Source: Thermoleophilia bacterium
GTDB lineage: Bacteria; Actinomycetota; Thermoleophilia; Gaiellales; JAICJC01
Direction: 5' to 3'
DNA length: 15,135 nucleotides
NCBI GenBank assembly: GCA_025928435.1
Contig: JAICJM010000087.1
Coordinates: 1 to 15,135, forward strand
Position 1 is the stretch's first letter. Every line of letters begins with the position of its first letter. The notes below the pieces were generated by a model. That model was not told where the DNA came from and ran no database searches. It saw only the letters and a list, made by a program, of their open reading frames with translations. Below, piece by piece: positions 5,932-14,145 of the stretch. A program made the translations under genes and the position numbers.

Positions 5932-6224
5932 CCGACCAGATCGCCGTGATCGCACAGATCCGCCCCGGAAAGCGGGAGGCCCTCGTGCGGCTCCTCGAGC
6001 AGGGCCCGCCGTTCGACCTCGAGGCCGAGGGCTTCGAACGCCACGAGGTGTTCCTGGGCGACACCGACGCCGTATTCATCTTCACCGGCCCGGGGGCGAT
6101 GTCCCAGGTCGAGCGGATGGCCGGGTCGCGGGCCCTGTTCGCCGAGGTGCTCAAGATGACCGGGTTCCTGTCAGCGCCCCGCGTCCTCACCCAGACCTTC
6201 CAGTGGCACCGCGGGGCGCACTAG
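5928..6224 (+). CDS. Small dimeric alpha/beta-barrel (ABM-like) protein
   Basis: The protein has 98 aa. The pattern is beta strand IAVIAQI (5-11), helix GKREALVRLLEQ (14-25), strand-rich middle FERHEVFLGDTDAVFIFTG (36-54), helix SQVERMAGSRALFAEVLKM (59-77), and a final strand VLTQTFQWH (86-94). This beta-alpha-beta-beta-alpha-beta order is that of the ferredoxin-like dimeric barrels (antibiotic-biosynthesis monooxygenase and related groups). No specific catalytic residues stand out, so function is unknown; a ligand-binding or regulatory role is equally possible. The ATG overlaps the TGA of the flavoprotein gene (ATGA), so the two are translated together. Its last 54 bp overlap the 3' end of the P-type ATPase gene on the other strand, both frames being open and plausible. 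The coding call is good because of coupling and protein-like composition; the fold call is moderate. Confidence 0.75.
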   Translation: MTDQIAVIAQIRPGKREALVRLLEQGPPFDLEAEGFERHEVFLGDTDAVFIFTGPGAMSQVERMAGSRALFAEVLKMTGFLSAPRVLTQTFQWHRGAH

Positions 6225-9029
6225 CCGGCGATGGAGCGCCTTCCTGGCCTCGTCAGCCCAGAGCACGACGCTGGCGAGGCCAAGGCAGATCAGCCAGTCG
6301 CCGAGGCCGAGTGGTGTCGTGTCGAACGCGTCGTTGAGGAACGGGAGCTGGACGACCGCGAGCTGGAGGAGGGCGGAGAGTGCGATCGCGCCCCAGAGGA
6401 CGCGGTTGGTGAACAGACGGTGGAACGCGCTCGTGCGGTCGGAGCGAGCGTTGAAGCAGTTGAAGAGCTGGGCGAGCACGAGAGTGGTGAAGGCCATCGT
6501 CCGCGCCTCGGCAACGTTGCCGGAGCCGCCGACGATTCCGCCCGGGAGGCGCAGGTCGAGCGCCAGCAGCGTCACCGCCGCCATGACGGCGCCGATCCAG
6601 AGGATGCCGACCCACATCTCGGTGTCGATGACGCGGTCGGTCAGCCGGCGGGGCCGCCGGTTCATGACGTCGTCCGGCGGCGGGTCGACACCCAGGGCGA
6701 GCGCGGGGGCGCCGTCGGTGAGGAGGTTGATCCAGAGGATCTGGGTCGCGAGCAGCGGAGCGGCGATCCGCTCGCCGGTGCCCTCCAGCCCGATCGCCCC
6801 GGCGAGGACGACGCCGAAGAACATCGTGAACACCTCGCCCATGTTCGACGAGAGCAGGAAACGCAGGAACTTGCGGATGTTCGCGAAGATGCCGCGCCCT
6901 TCGCGGATCGCGCTGACGATCGTGACGAAGTTGTCGTCGGCAAGGATCATGTCGGCGGCCTCCTTGGCGACGTCGGTGCCGGCGACCCCCATGGCGACAC
7001 CGATATCGGCCGCCTTGAGCGCGGGCGCATCGTTGACGCCGTCGCCGGTCATCGCGACGATCCGCCCGTCCGCATGCAACGCCTCGACGATCCGCAGCTT
7101 GTGCTCCGGTGCCACCCGTGCGTAGACCGAGACATCGCGCACGGCGGCTTCGCGTGCATCGTCGTCGAGCAGCTCGAGCTCGCCACCGGTGATGACCCGG
7201 GGGCGGGCTGAGGCGATGCCGAGGTCGGCCGCGATCCTCGCTGCGGTCTGGGGATGGTCGCCGGTGATCATCAACACGCGCAGGCCGGCCGCATGCGCAT
7301 CTGCGATCGCTTCCCGCGCCTCCGGTCGCGGCGGGTCGATGATCCCCACCATCCCCAGGTAGACCAGCTCGCGCTCGATCGATTCGTCCACCGCAGGCTG
7401 CTCGCGGGCAGGCAGAGGCCGATAGGCCACGGCAAGCGTCCGCAGGGCGCGACCGGCGAGCCGATCGACGGTCTCCAGGAGCTCCTGGCGGCGAACATCC
7501 GTCATCGGGCGCACCTGGCCGCGGAATTGCTCCTCGGTACAGCGGTCGAGCAGGACGTCGGGCGCACCCTTCGTCACCACCGCACGCCCGAGCTCCCCCG
7601 TCGAGTCGGACTGGATGGTGCTCATCAGCTTGCGCTCCGAGGTGAACGGCACCTCGCCGACCCGCTCGAACCGGGAGCGGCGCTCCTCGGCCAACCCCTC
7701 GACCTTCGCCTCGGCGACGAGGAATGCCGCCTCGGTCGGATCACCCTGGATCGTCCACTCGCCGGCGTCGTTGTGCAGGACGGCGTCGTTCGCCAGGCTG
7801 CCGGCCGTGAGCACGCGCCGGATCTCGTCGAGCAGGATCGGGTCGCCGAGCGGCCGTCCGTCCGCACGCAGCTCGCCCTCCGGCCGGTAGCCGCTGCCGG
7901 TGACCTCGACCTCGCCCGAGCCCGTGACGATCGTCTGGATCGTCATCTCGCTCCTGGTCAGGGTTCCGGTCTTGTCCGAGCAGATCACCGACGCCGAGCC
8001 GAGCGTCTCGACTGAGGACAGCTTCTTCACGATCGCCCGCCGCCTGGCCATGCGCTGCACGCCCAGCGCGAGCACCACCGACAGCACGGCCGGAAGTCCC
8101 TCCGGCACCGCGGCGACGGCGAGCGCGACGCCGATCAGCAGCACGGTGACCACGTCCGAGGCCGTCCGGATGTCCGCGGTGAGCAGGATTGCACCGACGA
8201 CCACGACCGCGATTGCGATGACCGCGATCCCGAGCATGCGTCCGATCCGGTCGACCTCCCGTTGCAGTGGCGTACGCTGCTCGCCCGTGCGGTCGAGGAG
8301 ACCGGCGATCTTCCCGGTCTCGGTCGCCATCCCGGTCGCCGTCACGACGGCACGACCCCGACCCCGGGTGACCGCCGTGCCGCTGAAGACCATGTTCACG
8401 CGGTCGCCCAGCTCGACCGGCGCGGCGATCGGCGCGACGTCCTTCAGCACCGGCTCGCTCTCCCCGGTCAGCGATGCCTCGGCCACCATCAGTGACGCGG
8501 CCTCGACCAGCCGTGCGTCGGCCGCGACCGCGTCCCCCTCAGCGAGCAGCAGGACGTCGCCCGGCGCCACGTCGGCGGCCGGAACCCGCACCTCGTGGCC
8601 GTCGCGCAGGACCCCTGCGGCCGCGGCGGCCATCCCCTGCAGCGCCGCCACGGCCTGCTCGGCGCGGGCCTCCTGCGCGTAGCCGAGCACGGCATTCGCC
8701 ACGACAATCGCGGAGATCACGATCGCGTCGAACGGCGCCTCCTCGCCGCCCTCCAGCACCCACGCAACGAGCGAGACGACGACCGCCGCCAGCAGCAGGT
8801 AGACGAGCGGGTCGGCGAACTGGCCGAGGAACTTGCGCCAGGCCGGCGCCGGCCGTACTGCCTCAAGCCGGTTCGGCCCCAACCGTGCGAGCCGTGCGGC
8901 GGCCTCCGCCGTACTCAGCCCACGGCGTACGTCGGTGCCCAGACTGGCGGCGACCTTCGTCGTCTCGAGACGGTACGCATCCCGAGAGCCTGGAACAACC
9001 ACGCTCGTGTCGGCGTCGAGGTCAGACAC
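6171..9029 (-). CDS. P2A-type cation-transporting ATPase (calcium-ATPase-like, CtpF/PacL group)
   Basis: The protein has 952 aa, full length for a P2 ATPase. In order there is an N-terminal cation-ATPase domain, TM1-2 (about 70-118), actuator TGES (188-191), TM3-4 with [11 protein letters not shown] (305-315), phosphorylation site SDKTGTLT with D352, nucleotide-domain KGAP (487-490), hinge [12 protein letters not shown] (661-672), TM5 with SNMGEVF (728-734), TM6 with [15 protein letters not shown] (766-780), and TM7-10. The calcium-binding residues of SERCA are kept at TM4 (E310), TM5 (N729, E732) and TM6 (N768, T771, D772); the TM8 glutamate position reads aspartate (D864 in NARSDRTS). Ca2+ or Mn2+ export is the likely role; substrate is inferred. 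The start is a GTG with AAGGAGG (9042-9048) 12 nt upstream, a long but acceptable spacing. In M. tuberculosis the comparable ctpF lies beside a USP gene. The 3' end overlaps the facing barrel gene by 54 bp. Confidence 0.93.
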   Translation of the reverse strand: MSDLDADTSVVVPGSRDAYRLETTKVAASLGTDVRRGLSTAEAAARLARLGPNRLEAVRPAPAWRKFLGQFADPLVYLLLAAVVVSLVAWVLEGGEEAPFDAIVISAIVVANAVLGYAQEARAEQAVAALQGMAAAAAGVLRDGHEVRVPAADVAPGDVLLLAEGDAVAADARLVEAASLMVAEASLTGESEPVLKDVAPIAAPVELGDRVNMVFSGTAVTRGRGRAVVTATGMATETGKIAGLLDRTGEQRTPLQREVDRIGRMLGIAVIAIAVVVVGAILLTADIRTASDVVTVLLIGVALAVAAVPEGLPAVLSVVLALGVQRMARRRAIVKKLSSVETLGSASVICSDKTGTLTRSEMTIQTIVTGSGEVEVTGSGYRPEGELRADGRPLGDPILLDEIRRVLTAGSLANDAVLHNDAGEWTIQGDPTEAAFLVAEAKVEGLAEERRSRFERVGEVPFTSERKLMSTIQSDSTGELGRAVVTKGAPDVLLDRCTEEQFRGQVRPMTDVRRQELLETVDRLAGRALRTLAVAYRPLPAREQPAVDESIERELVYLGMVGIIDPPRPEAREAIADAHAAGLRVLMITGDHPQTAARIAADLGIASARPRVITGGELELLDDDAREAAVRDVSVYARVAPEHKLRIVEALHADGRIVAMTGDGVNDAPALKAADIGVAMGVAGTDVAKEAADMILADDNFVTIVSAIREGRGIFANIRKFLRFLLSSNMGEVFTMFFGVVLAGAIGLEGTGERIAAPLLATQILWINLLTDGAPALALGVDPPPDDVMNRRPRRLTDRVIDTEMWVGILWIGAVMAAVTLLALDLRLPGGIVGGSGNVAEARTMAFTTLVLAQLFNCFNARSDRTSAFHRLFTNRVLWGAIALSALLQLAVVQLPFLNDAFDTTPLGLGDWLICLGLASVVLWADEARKALHRRLVRPAVPLEGLGEDAGR

Positions 9030-9349
9030 CGTGATCGCGGGCCTCCTTCTGGCGTTTGTCGAGAGAGACGGCGTCCACCACCCTGGCCTGGTTCCATCCG
9101 TCGCTTCTACTGAGGGAGATCATCGCTGCGGGCCGTCCCTGCCTGGTCCGGTTCAAGTGAGGTGTCGCCAAACGATTCGGGACCGTCGATCGGTTCTTGG
9201 TGGGGTGAATACGGTTGCGCCGAGGACCGCTTGGCGCAGATCCCGCTCGACCTGCTCGACCAGGGTACGACCAGCGTGCACGCTCCATGAGCCGGGCACG
9301 AGCAAGGTGGAAGGAGATGAACGATCGGCTTGGCCCGGCGTGTCTCAGC

Positions 9350-9620
9350 GCGCAAAATGCCACCCCGATGGTGGCATGTCCGTGAACCGCACGGTTGATC
9401 ACGGTTTGCGATCTGTTCCGGTTACCGACGAGGATGGTGAGCACCCCTTCGCGCTCCGCGTACATGACCGGGATCGTGATACGACGGCCGCTGCGGCGAC
9501 CGTGGTAGGTGACACCGCGTGCTCTGGGAGCATCGCCATCCCACAAGTCTCGCCACCAGAGGACGCATCGACATCGGGGGTTCCGCCGAACCGTCCCCGC
9601 AGTTTCTCAATCGTCCGCAC
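9350..9620 (-). pseudogene. Decayed deazaflavin (F420)-dependent nitroreductase-like gene
   Basis: Reading the minus strand in the frame through 9546 gives WRDLWDGDAPRARGVTYHGR and then RSGRRITIPVMYAEREGVLT, then ILVG. The core (T-x-x-GRRSGR-x-x-x-x-PVMY followed by a strand ending in LVG) is the signature opening of DUF385-type nitroreductase/quinone reductases, which use F420H2. After LVG the expected tryptophan/asparagine-rich stretch (WW-RNLR) has become SQTVINRAV, and the frame then runs into low-quality sequence. Upstream a plausible start (GTG at 9620, then RTIEKLRGRFGG) is in a different frame, so a frameshift lies near 9560-9590. No intact member is present. A chance resemblance cannot be excluded, but the motif order argues for a relic. 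Confidence 0.5.
9357..9377. repeat. Perfect 8-bp inverted repeat (hairpin or operator)
   Basis: ATGCCACC (9357-9364) and GGTGGCAT (9370-9377) are exact inverted copies around the 5-base loop CCGAT. There is no U-tract. It lies inside the nitroreductase-like relic about 330 bp upstream of the P2A ATPase start; it could be a binding site for a dimeric regulator or a structured RNA element. Confidence 0.5.
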
Positions 9621-9888
9621 GAACTGGCGATCGGTGAGATCGCGGATGGCGATGACGAGGGCGTACGCGAAGATCCCCTGTGGTGCAGCGCCACGACAGG
9701 ACGCCGGGATGAAGAGCCCCAGGTGAGCTCCCTCGCCGCGATCACGGACTACGGAGCGTGCGCGCGCGCATGGATGCGTATGGCGGTATCACCGACTGGC
9801 CCGGCCGGCGGACTATGTCGGAACGAGGCTCAGTTTCAGGGATGGAACGACTTCGCGGGTGTTCCGGGAAACTCGCGCTGTCGGTGCC

Positions 9889-10308
9889 ATGACGGCCGAT
9901 CCGGTGCTCCTGGTGATCGGATTTCGGCTGGCGTTTCTCGATGACCTCGGGGTGCTGCATGCCGGGTTTCGCCGCGAGTGCCTGATCCATACACCGCTGT
10001 TCGCGGGGTTCCGCGGATTTCGTTCAAAGCCGTGGCTCGAGGACGAGGACACGCGGGTCTACCGTGGCGTGTACCAGTGGGACGGAGCGAAGGACGCGGC
10101 GGTCTACGCGGCCCGGATGGTCGGGTTGCTCGCCCCGTTCTCGAACCGGGGAACCGCGCGGTCCCATGTCGTGGCGGGATTGACCCGATCGGACTACCTG
10201 CGCGACCCGGATGTCACAACCGGCGCGGAGTCAGACGGGTGGTGGCGGCTCGCGCAGCGCCCCAAACCCGGGCCGGCTAGCGCAGGTGCGCGAACTCGTG
10301 GTGGATGA
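9889..10308 (+). CDS. Small YdhR-like (monooxygenase-fold) hypothetical protein
   Basis: The protein has 139 aa. After a short strand PVLLVIGFRL (5-14) it contains GFRRECLIHTPLFAGFRGFR (26-45), then KPWLEDEDTRVYRGVYQWDG (47-66) and AAVYAARMVGLLAPFSNRGT (70-89), then SHVVAGLTR. The motif of W-L-x-D followed by T-x-x-YRGVY-x-WDG, a helix with alternating A/Y residues and a closing H-V-x-x-GL-x-R is one I recognise from actinobacterial proteins of the dimeric alpha/beta-barrel (YdhR-like) type with no assigned function. The ATG at 9889 has no convincing Shine-Dalgarno; a GTG at 9859 in the same frame is the alternative. The last 35 or so residues are low in similarity signal. The 3' end overlaps the MgtA-type ATPase gene on the other strand by 32 bp. 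Likely real, with uncertain ends. Confidence 0.65.
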   Translation: MTADPVLLVIGFRLAFLDDLGVLHAGFRRECLIHTPLFAGFRGFRSKPWLEDEDTRVYRGVYQWDGAKDAAVYAARMVGLLAPFSNRGTARSHVVAGLTRSDYLRDPDVTTGAESDGWWRLAQRPKPGPASAGARTRGG

Positions 10309-12913
10309 AGACCCCGGCCCGGCGGCGGATGCGACGGGCGAGCCGCTGCTCGTGCGTCGTCACACGGGCGGGCCGTGTTCGCCGCCGCTCGTGGGCATAG
10401 AAGCGGCTCTTGACGAGCTCGACCAGCGCGAGGTAGGCGAGCACCATCGCGACCAGGATCAGGAAGAACGCGAGCGGCAAGGTCGCGAACACAAGCAGGT
10501 GGGCGGCCGGCGTGAACGGGAGGATCGCGCCGACGATCGCCATGGCGCTCGGGGTGATCAGCATCGCACGGCTGGGCGTGCTGCGGAAGAACGGGACGCG
10601 GCGGGTGCGGATCAAGAACACGACGAGGGTCTGGGTCGCGAGCGACTCCACGAACCAGCCGCTGCGGAACTCGGCGTGGCTTGCGTGGAGCACGCTCAGC
10701 ATGACGAAAAAGGTGAGGAAGTCGAAGATGGAGCTGACCGGACCGAAGACGGACATAAAACGGCGCACGAAACCGATGTCCCAGGCGGCCGGACGCGCTA
10801 CGGTCTCCGGATCAACGTTGTCGGTGGGGATCGCAAGCTGGCCGACGTCGTAGAGCAGGTTGTTCAGCAGGATCTGGGACGGCAGCATCGGCAGGAAGGA
10901 GAGGAAGAGCGACGCGCCGGCCGCGCTGAACATGTTGCCGAAGTTCGAGGAGGTCGCCATCAGCACGTACTTCATGGTGTTGGCGAAAATGCGACGGCCC
11001 TCGACGACGCCGTCGGCGAGCACCCCGAGGTTCTTGTCGAGCAGCACGATGTCGGCGGCGTCCTTGGCCACGTCGGTGGCCGAGTCGACCGAGATCCCGA
11101 CGTCGGCGGCATGGAGCGCGACCGCGTCGTTGACCCCGTCGCCGAGGAAGGCCACGTCGTCGCCTCGCCGGCGCGCGACCTTGATGATCCGCGACTTCTG
11201 GTCAGGGCTCACCCGGGCGAACACCGTTGTCCCAGGGACCGCGTCGGACAGCTCGTCGTCGTCGAGCCGCTCGATCTGCGCGCCGGTCAGAACGCCTCCG
11301 CTCTCGATCCCGATGTCGCCGCACACCCTGGCCGCGACGGTGCCGTTATCGCCGGTGATGACCTTGACCGCGATGCCGAGCGCCGCGAGCCTGGCGATCG
11401 ACTCGCCCGCGTCGGCCTTTGGCGGGTCGGTGAACGTGAGGAACCCGGCCAGGTGCAGGTCGCGCTCGTCCTCGGCTCGCGGGGCGCCAGCATCCTTGAC
11501 CTCGCGCGTCGCGACGGCCACCACCCGGGCGCCCTCGGCGAACAGGCGCTCCAGCGTCGCGGTCGCCTCCCCGGGCGCGTCGACGCACCGGCGCAGCACC
11601 GCCTCGGGGGCTCCCTTGGTGACCAGCGCGACGCCGCCCCCGGGGGTCCGGGCAGTTACCGATACCAGTTGTCGATCGTGGTCGAAGGGCAGCAGACCGA
11701 GGCGCTGGTACGCCTGTGACACGTCCGCGCCGGCACCGGCCCACAGCGCCTGGTCCAGGAGGTTCCCTCCCACCGCTCCGTCGGCCGTAAGGGTCGCCTC
11801 GTTGCAGATCAGCCCCAGGGCGAGCGGCTCCGAGGACGCGGCCCCGCCGGCGTCGAGTGACTGCTCGAATGTGACCGTGCCTTGCGTCAGGGTGCCCGTC
11901 TTGTCGGTGAAGAGCAGCCGGATGTTGCCGAGATCCTCGATCGTCACGAGCCGCTTGACCAGCACCTTGCGACGTGCCAGCCCGCGCGACCCGGCCGCGA
12001 GGCTGACGCTGACGATGGCCGGTAGCAGCTGCGGGGTGATGCCGATCGCGATCGCCAGCGAGAACAGCACGGCGTCGATCACCGGCCTCGACATGGCGAC
12101 GTTGATGACGAAGATCGAGACGGTGAGGATGCCCGCGATCCAGACCAGCAGCCGGGAGAACTCGTTCAGCCCGATCTGGAACGCGGTGTACGCCGGTGGC
12201 GACCCGAGCCCCACAGCGATCCGGCCGAACGCGGTCGCCGACCCGGTGGAGACCACCACTCCGCGTGCCGACCCCTGGTGCACGATCGTGCCCATGAATG
12301 CGCAGGTGGGCTGCATCGGGTCCGATCCGTCGTCCGGCGCGGCGTGCACCGACTTCGCAGCCGGCATCGACTCGCCCGTGAGCACCGCTTCGTCGCACTC
12401 GAGCTGCGTCGCCTCCAGCAGCCGGATGTCGGCGGGAACGACGTTCCCGATGCCCAGCGTGACGATGTCCCCCGGGACGAGCTCGCGGACGTCGACGCGC
12501 CGTTCCACGCCGTCGCGCCTCACCAGCGTCTGATGGCGGATGTCGTCGTGCAACGCGACCGCCGCCCGCTCGGAGCGGTACTCGTTGACGAAGCCGAGCC
12601 CGACGCTGAGCGCAAGGATCGCCGCGATGATCACCGCATCCACGGGATCCCCGGTCAGCCCGGAGATGACCGCCGCGCCGAGTAGGAGGAGCAGCAGCGG
12701 ATTTCGCAGCTGCCGCTTGAGCACGCCGACGGCGGTCACGCGATGCGTCAGCAGAACGTTGGCGCCGTGCGTTCGCAGGCGATCGACCGCGGCTGCGGCC
12801 GTCAGGCCCTCGGCGGTCACGCCAAGCTGTTCGAGCACCGTGTCCGCAGGCAACCGGCTCGCCCGGTCGGCGTCAAGCGGCGCCTCCGCCGGCCGGGTCC
12901 GGCTGGTCGTCAT
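10277..12913 (-). CDS. mgtA: Magnesium-transporting P-type ATPase, MgtA/MgtB type (P3B)
   Basis: The protein has 878 aa and is a full-length P3B ATPase that imports Mg2+ across the cytoplasmic membrane. Visible in order are the N-terminal cation-ATPase domain, TM1-2 (about 72-108), actuator TGES (179-182), TM4 motif GITPQLLPAIVSVSLA (291-306, diagnostic of MgtA rather than Ca-ATPases), phosphorylation site FTDKTGTLTQG with D337, KGAP (433-436), hinge LGDGVNDAVALHAAD (590-604), TM5 with MATSSNFGNMFSAAGASLF (652-670), and TM6 with LLNNLLYDVGQLAIPTDNVD (682-701), again MgtA-specific. The C-terminus carries a basic tail (about 842-878). The ATG at 12913 overlaps the stop of a six-codon frame as TGATG; a GTG at 12916 is the alternative. 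No Shine-Dalgarno is present for either. The 3' end overlaps a facing small gene by 32 bp. Family assignment is very secure. Confidence 0.95.
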   Translation of the reverse strand: MTTSRTRPAEAPLDADRASRLPADTVLEQLGVTAEGLTAAAAVDRLRTHGANVLLTHRVTAVGVLKRQLRNPLLLLLLGAAVISGLTGDPVDAVIIAAILALSVGLGFVNEYRSERAAVALHDDIRHQTLVRRDGVERRVDVRELVPGDIVTLGIGNVVPADIRLLEATQLECDEAVLTGESMPAAKSVHAAPDDGSDPMQPTCAFMGTIVHQGSARGVVVSTGSATAFGRIAVGLGSPPAYTAFQIGLNEFSRLLVWIAGILTVSIFVINVAMSRPVIDAVLFSLAIAIGITPQLLPAIVSVSLAAGSRGLARRKVLVKRLVTIEDLGNIRLLFTDKTGTLTQGTVTFEQSLDAGGAASSEPLALGLICNEATLTADGAVGGNLLDQALWAGAGADVSQAYQRLGLLPFDHDRQLVSVTARTPGGGVALVTKGAPEAVLRRCVDAPGEATATLERLFAEGARVVAVATREVKDAGAPRAEDERDLHLAGFLTFTDPPKADAGESIARLAALGIAVKVITGDNGTVAARVCGDIGIESGGVLTGAQIERLDDDELSDAVPGTTVFARVSPDQKSRIIKVARRRGDDVAFLGDGVNDAVALHAADVGISVDSATDVAKDAADIVLLDKNLGVLADGVVEGRRIFANTMKYVLMATSSNFGNMFSAAGASLFLSFLPMLPSQILLNNLLYDVGQLAIPTDNVDPETVARPAAWDIGFVRRFMSVFGPVSSIFDFLTFFVMLSVLHASHAEFRSGWFVESLATQTLVVFLIRTRRVPFFRSTPSRAMLITPSAMAIVGAILPFTPAAHLLVFATLPLAFFLILVAMVLAYLALVELVKSRFYAHERRRTRPARVTTHEQRLARRIRRRAGVFIHHEFAHLR

Positions 12914-12933
12914 CACGGAGGTATCCGAAGCAT
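12913..12933 (-). promoter_or_regulatory. Possible six-codon leader frame (M-L-R-I-P-P) overlapping the mgtA start
   Basis: Directly upstream of mgtA the minus strand reads ATG, four sense codons ending in Ile-Pro-Pro, then TGA, which overlaps the mgtA ATG as TGATG. Proline-containing leader peptides control mgtA in enteric bacteria (mgtL), so the arrangement is suggestive. However, the frame is very short and has no clear Shine-Dalgarno. The two proline codons are the complement of a GGAGG that could serve a plus-strand ORF. Confidence 0.25.
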
Positions 12934-13045
12934 GGCGGAGTTCCGGGTCCGGCCCGGGTCAAGCACGACGGTGGATCCGCGGCGGTTGCGAAGGCGGCTG
13001 GGAGCGATCGCCGCGGAAGGGGAGCTGAGTGTGGCCAACGAGTGA
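12932..13045 (+). CDS. Possible 37-residue small protein divergent from mgtA
   Basis: ATG at 12932 is preceded by GGAGG (12917-12921) with a 10-base spacer. The frame encodes a short basic peptide beginning MAEFRVRPGSSTTVDPRRLR and ending in AANE-like residues (SVANE) before TGA at 13043-13045. It has no recognised domain. After the stop the same frame stays open for about 100 bases more, so it could also be the start of a gene broken by a stop codon. An 8-bp hairpin lies 90 bp downstream. Against it: very short, and the start lies only 19 bp from the divergent mgtA start. Treat as tentative. Confidence 0.3.
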   Translation: MAEFRVRPGSSTTVDPRRLRRRLGAIAAEGELSVANE

Positions 13046-13324
13046 GTCATTGAAGTCCAAGCGCGTTCGGCCACGCTCAGCGAGGCCACCTGCGGTCATG
13101 ATGGCGCCGAGGCGCGCGCCGTGCATCCGCGGACGCCCCGATGAGGATCGGGGCTTGACCGCATGCGAGCCAGCTCAGCGTGAGCGAACCTATCCAGGTA
13201 CCCGACATCGGAGGGCCGCCGGCATGTCGTTCACCACCGAACATCGAACCGAGAAGTCCGCGGTGGCGATCTGTCGAGGCATCGGTGGCATTCGCCGCTT
13301 CAACACCGTCAGCCGCCGCCGTTC
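13046..13324. other. Non-coding gap between mgtA region and SRPBCC gene
   Basis: No frame on either strand has convincing protein character. Besides the hairpin at 13135-13154 I see nothing recognisable; no Mg2+-sensing M-box-like RNA structure could be traced upstream of mgtA by eye. Any promoters of mgtA and of the SRPBCC gene must lie here, but no clear -35/-10 pair was found. Confidence 0.5.
13135..13154. terminator. Perfect 8-bp hairpin, terminator-like
   Basis: GCCCCGAT (13135-13142) pairs exactly with ATCGGGGC (13147-13154) around the tetraloop GAGG. No U-tract follows on either strand. It could end a short plus-strand transcript from near 12932, or lie in the mgtA leader on the minus strand. 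Confidence 0.4.
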
Positions 13325-13951
13325 ATGAAGCGCGGCATTCGTGTGGGTGCGGGCCTCGTCGGCCTCGCCGTCGCGGCGTACCCCTTGGCGCTTCGGAAGC
13401 GGTGCCTGACCTGGGGCGCGACGGCAGATGAAGTCCGCGCGCCGATGCCGGGCGACGAGCTGCTGCCCGACGCCGACATCGTCGCGACCCGGGCAATTGG
13501 CATCGACGCCCCCGCGGGAGCGGTCTGGCCGTGGCTCGTCCAAATGGGGAGCGGCCGCGGCGGCGCCTACACCTACGACTCGATCGAGAACCTCTTCGGG
13601 CTCGGCATGCACAGCGCAGACCGGATCATTCCGGAGTTCCAAGACCTCAAGGTGGGCGATGCATTCCGCCTGGGACCGGGTCGACCACTGATGCACGTCG
13701 AGGTACTGGAGCCGGAGCGCGCCCTGGCTTTCAGGTTTGAGGACGGCACCTGGGTGTGGAGTTTCGGTCTCACCCAACGCGGCGCGACAACACGCCTTGT
13801 CAGCCGAAATCGGATTGCCACACCAAACGCGTCGCTCCTGAGCCGGGCACTCAGCGCGCTCCTGATGGAGCCCGGCAGCTTGGTGATGGAACGCAAGATG
13901 CTGCTCGGAATCAAGCAGCGAGCCGAAGGGATGGCCCATCGGGGCGGATAG
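13325..13951 (+). CDS. SRPBCC-domain protein with N-terminal membrane segment
   Basis: The protein has 208 aa. Residues 3-24 (RGIRVGAGLVGLAVAAYPLA and onward) form a likely uncleaved membrane anchor or signal. WGATADEVRAPMPGDELLPD (30-49) and the strand ATRAIGIDAPAGAVWPWLVQ (54-73), then GRGGAYTYDSIENLFGLGM (77-95) and ADRIIPEFQDLKVGDAFRLG (98-117), are the standard start of the actinobacterial SRPBCC (START-like) hydrophobic-ligand-binding family. Later strands HVEVLEPERALAFRF and TWVWSFGLT fit the fold. The ligand and role are unknown. The ATG at 13325 has no Shine-Dalgarno and the upstream frame is not protein-like, so the start is accepted on the membrane segment and family length. It stands alone, 194 bp before the second USP gene, with no clear terminator between. 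Confidence 0.85.
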   Translation: MKRGIRVGAGLVGLAVAAYPLALRKRCLTWGATADEVRAPMPGDELLPDADIVATRAIGIDAPAGAVWPWLVQMGSGRGGAYTYDSIENLFGLGMHSADRIIPEFQDLKVGDAFRLGPGRPLMHVEVLEPERALAFRFEDGTWVWSFGLTQRGATTRLVSRNRIATPNASLLSRALSALLMEPGSLVMERKMLLGIKQRAEGMAHRGG

Positions 13952-14131
13952 TTGGGCGACGACCGACAAACGCGAGGATGAGCAGCGGCACGACCCGCGT
14001 AGAGGCGATCGTCTGGCCCTGTCGCGCTCACGGTGAAAGAATGCGCGGTTCCCCGCAAACGCGTTCCGCGGGCGCCCGGATGCGGACGGTTCCTAGAGCG
14101 CCAAGACTCTTGCCATCAACCCTGAGAGCAT

Positions 14132-14137
14132 AGGAGG
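14132..14137 (+). promoter_or_regulatory. Strong Shine-Dalgarno AGGAGG for the second USP gene
   Basis: AGGAGG lies 8 nt before the ATG at 14146 and decides between this start and a GTG at 14137 in the same frame that the Shine-Dalgarno itself would overlap. The 194-bp gap 13952-14145 otherwise shows nothing I can identify. Confidence 0.8.
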
Positions 14138-14145
14138 TGCGCAAA

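Larger units (their letters stand above)
9030..9888. other. 859-bp stretch with no intact gene; decayed relic and promoter space
   Basis: Many open frames occur on both strands but none has protein-like composition across its length, and most are arginine/serine-rich shadows. The only recognisable coding signal is a broken nitroreductase-like piece on the minus strand (9350-9620). The segment 9030-9349 should hold the promoter of the P2A ATPase; I see its Shine-Dalgarno but no convincing -35/-10. A DosR-like half site TTCGGGAC is present at 9176-9183 without its partner. A perfect alternating palindrome TGCGCGCGCGCA lies at 9759-9770. The part 9630-9888 leads into the small gene at 9889 and shows no clear promoter. 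Confidence 0.6.

Noticed and set aside
9176..9183. DosR-box half site TTCGGGAC upstream of the P2A ATPase
   Set aside because: The second half of the palindrome is not recognisable, and no full box was seen before fdxA or either USP gene.
9759..9770. Alternating palindrome TGCGCGCGCGCA (possible Z-DNA)
   Set aside because: Such CG runs are expected by chance at this GC content and no gene feature lines up with it.
9815..9892. Short plus-strand frame ending ATGA-overlapping the gene at 9889
   Set aside because: Only 25 codons, no Shine-Dalgarno and no protein character; the overlap is likely coincidental.
12934..13150. M-box Mg2+ riboswitch upstream of mgtA
   Set aside because: I could not trace the conserved helices by eye; only one simple 8-bp hairpin is evident. 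A covariance-model search would be needed to decide.
13180..13431. GTG-started frame beginning like an acyltransferase E2 lipoyl domain (SEPIQVPDIGG)
   Set aside because: The resemblance ends after about ten residues, with no lysine-bearing lipoyl loop; the rest is proline/arginine-rich and overlaps the SRPBCC gene.
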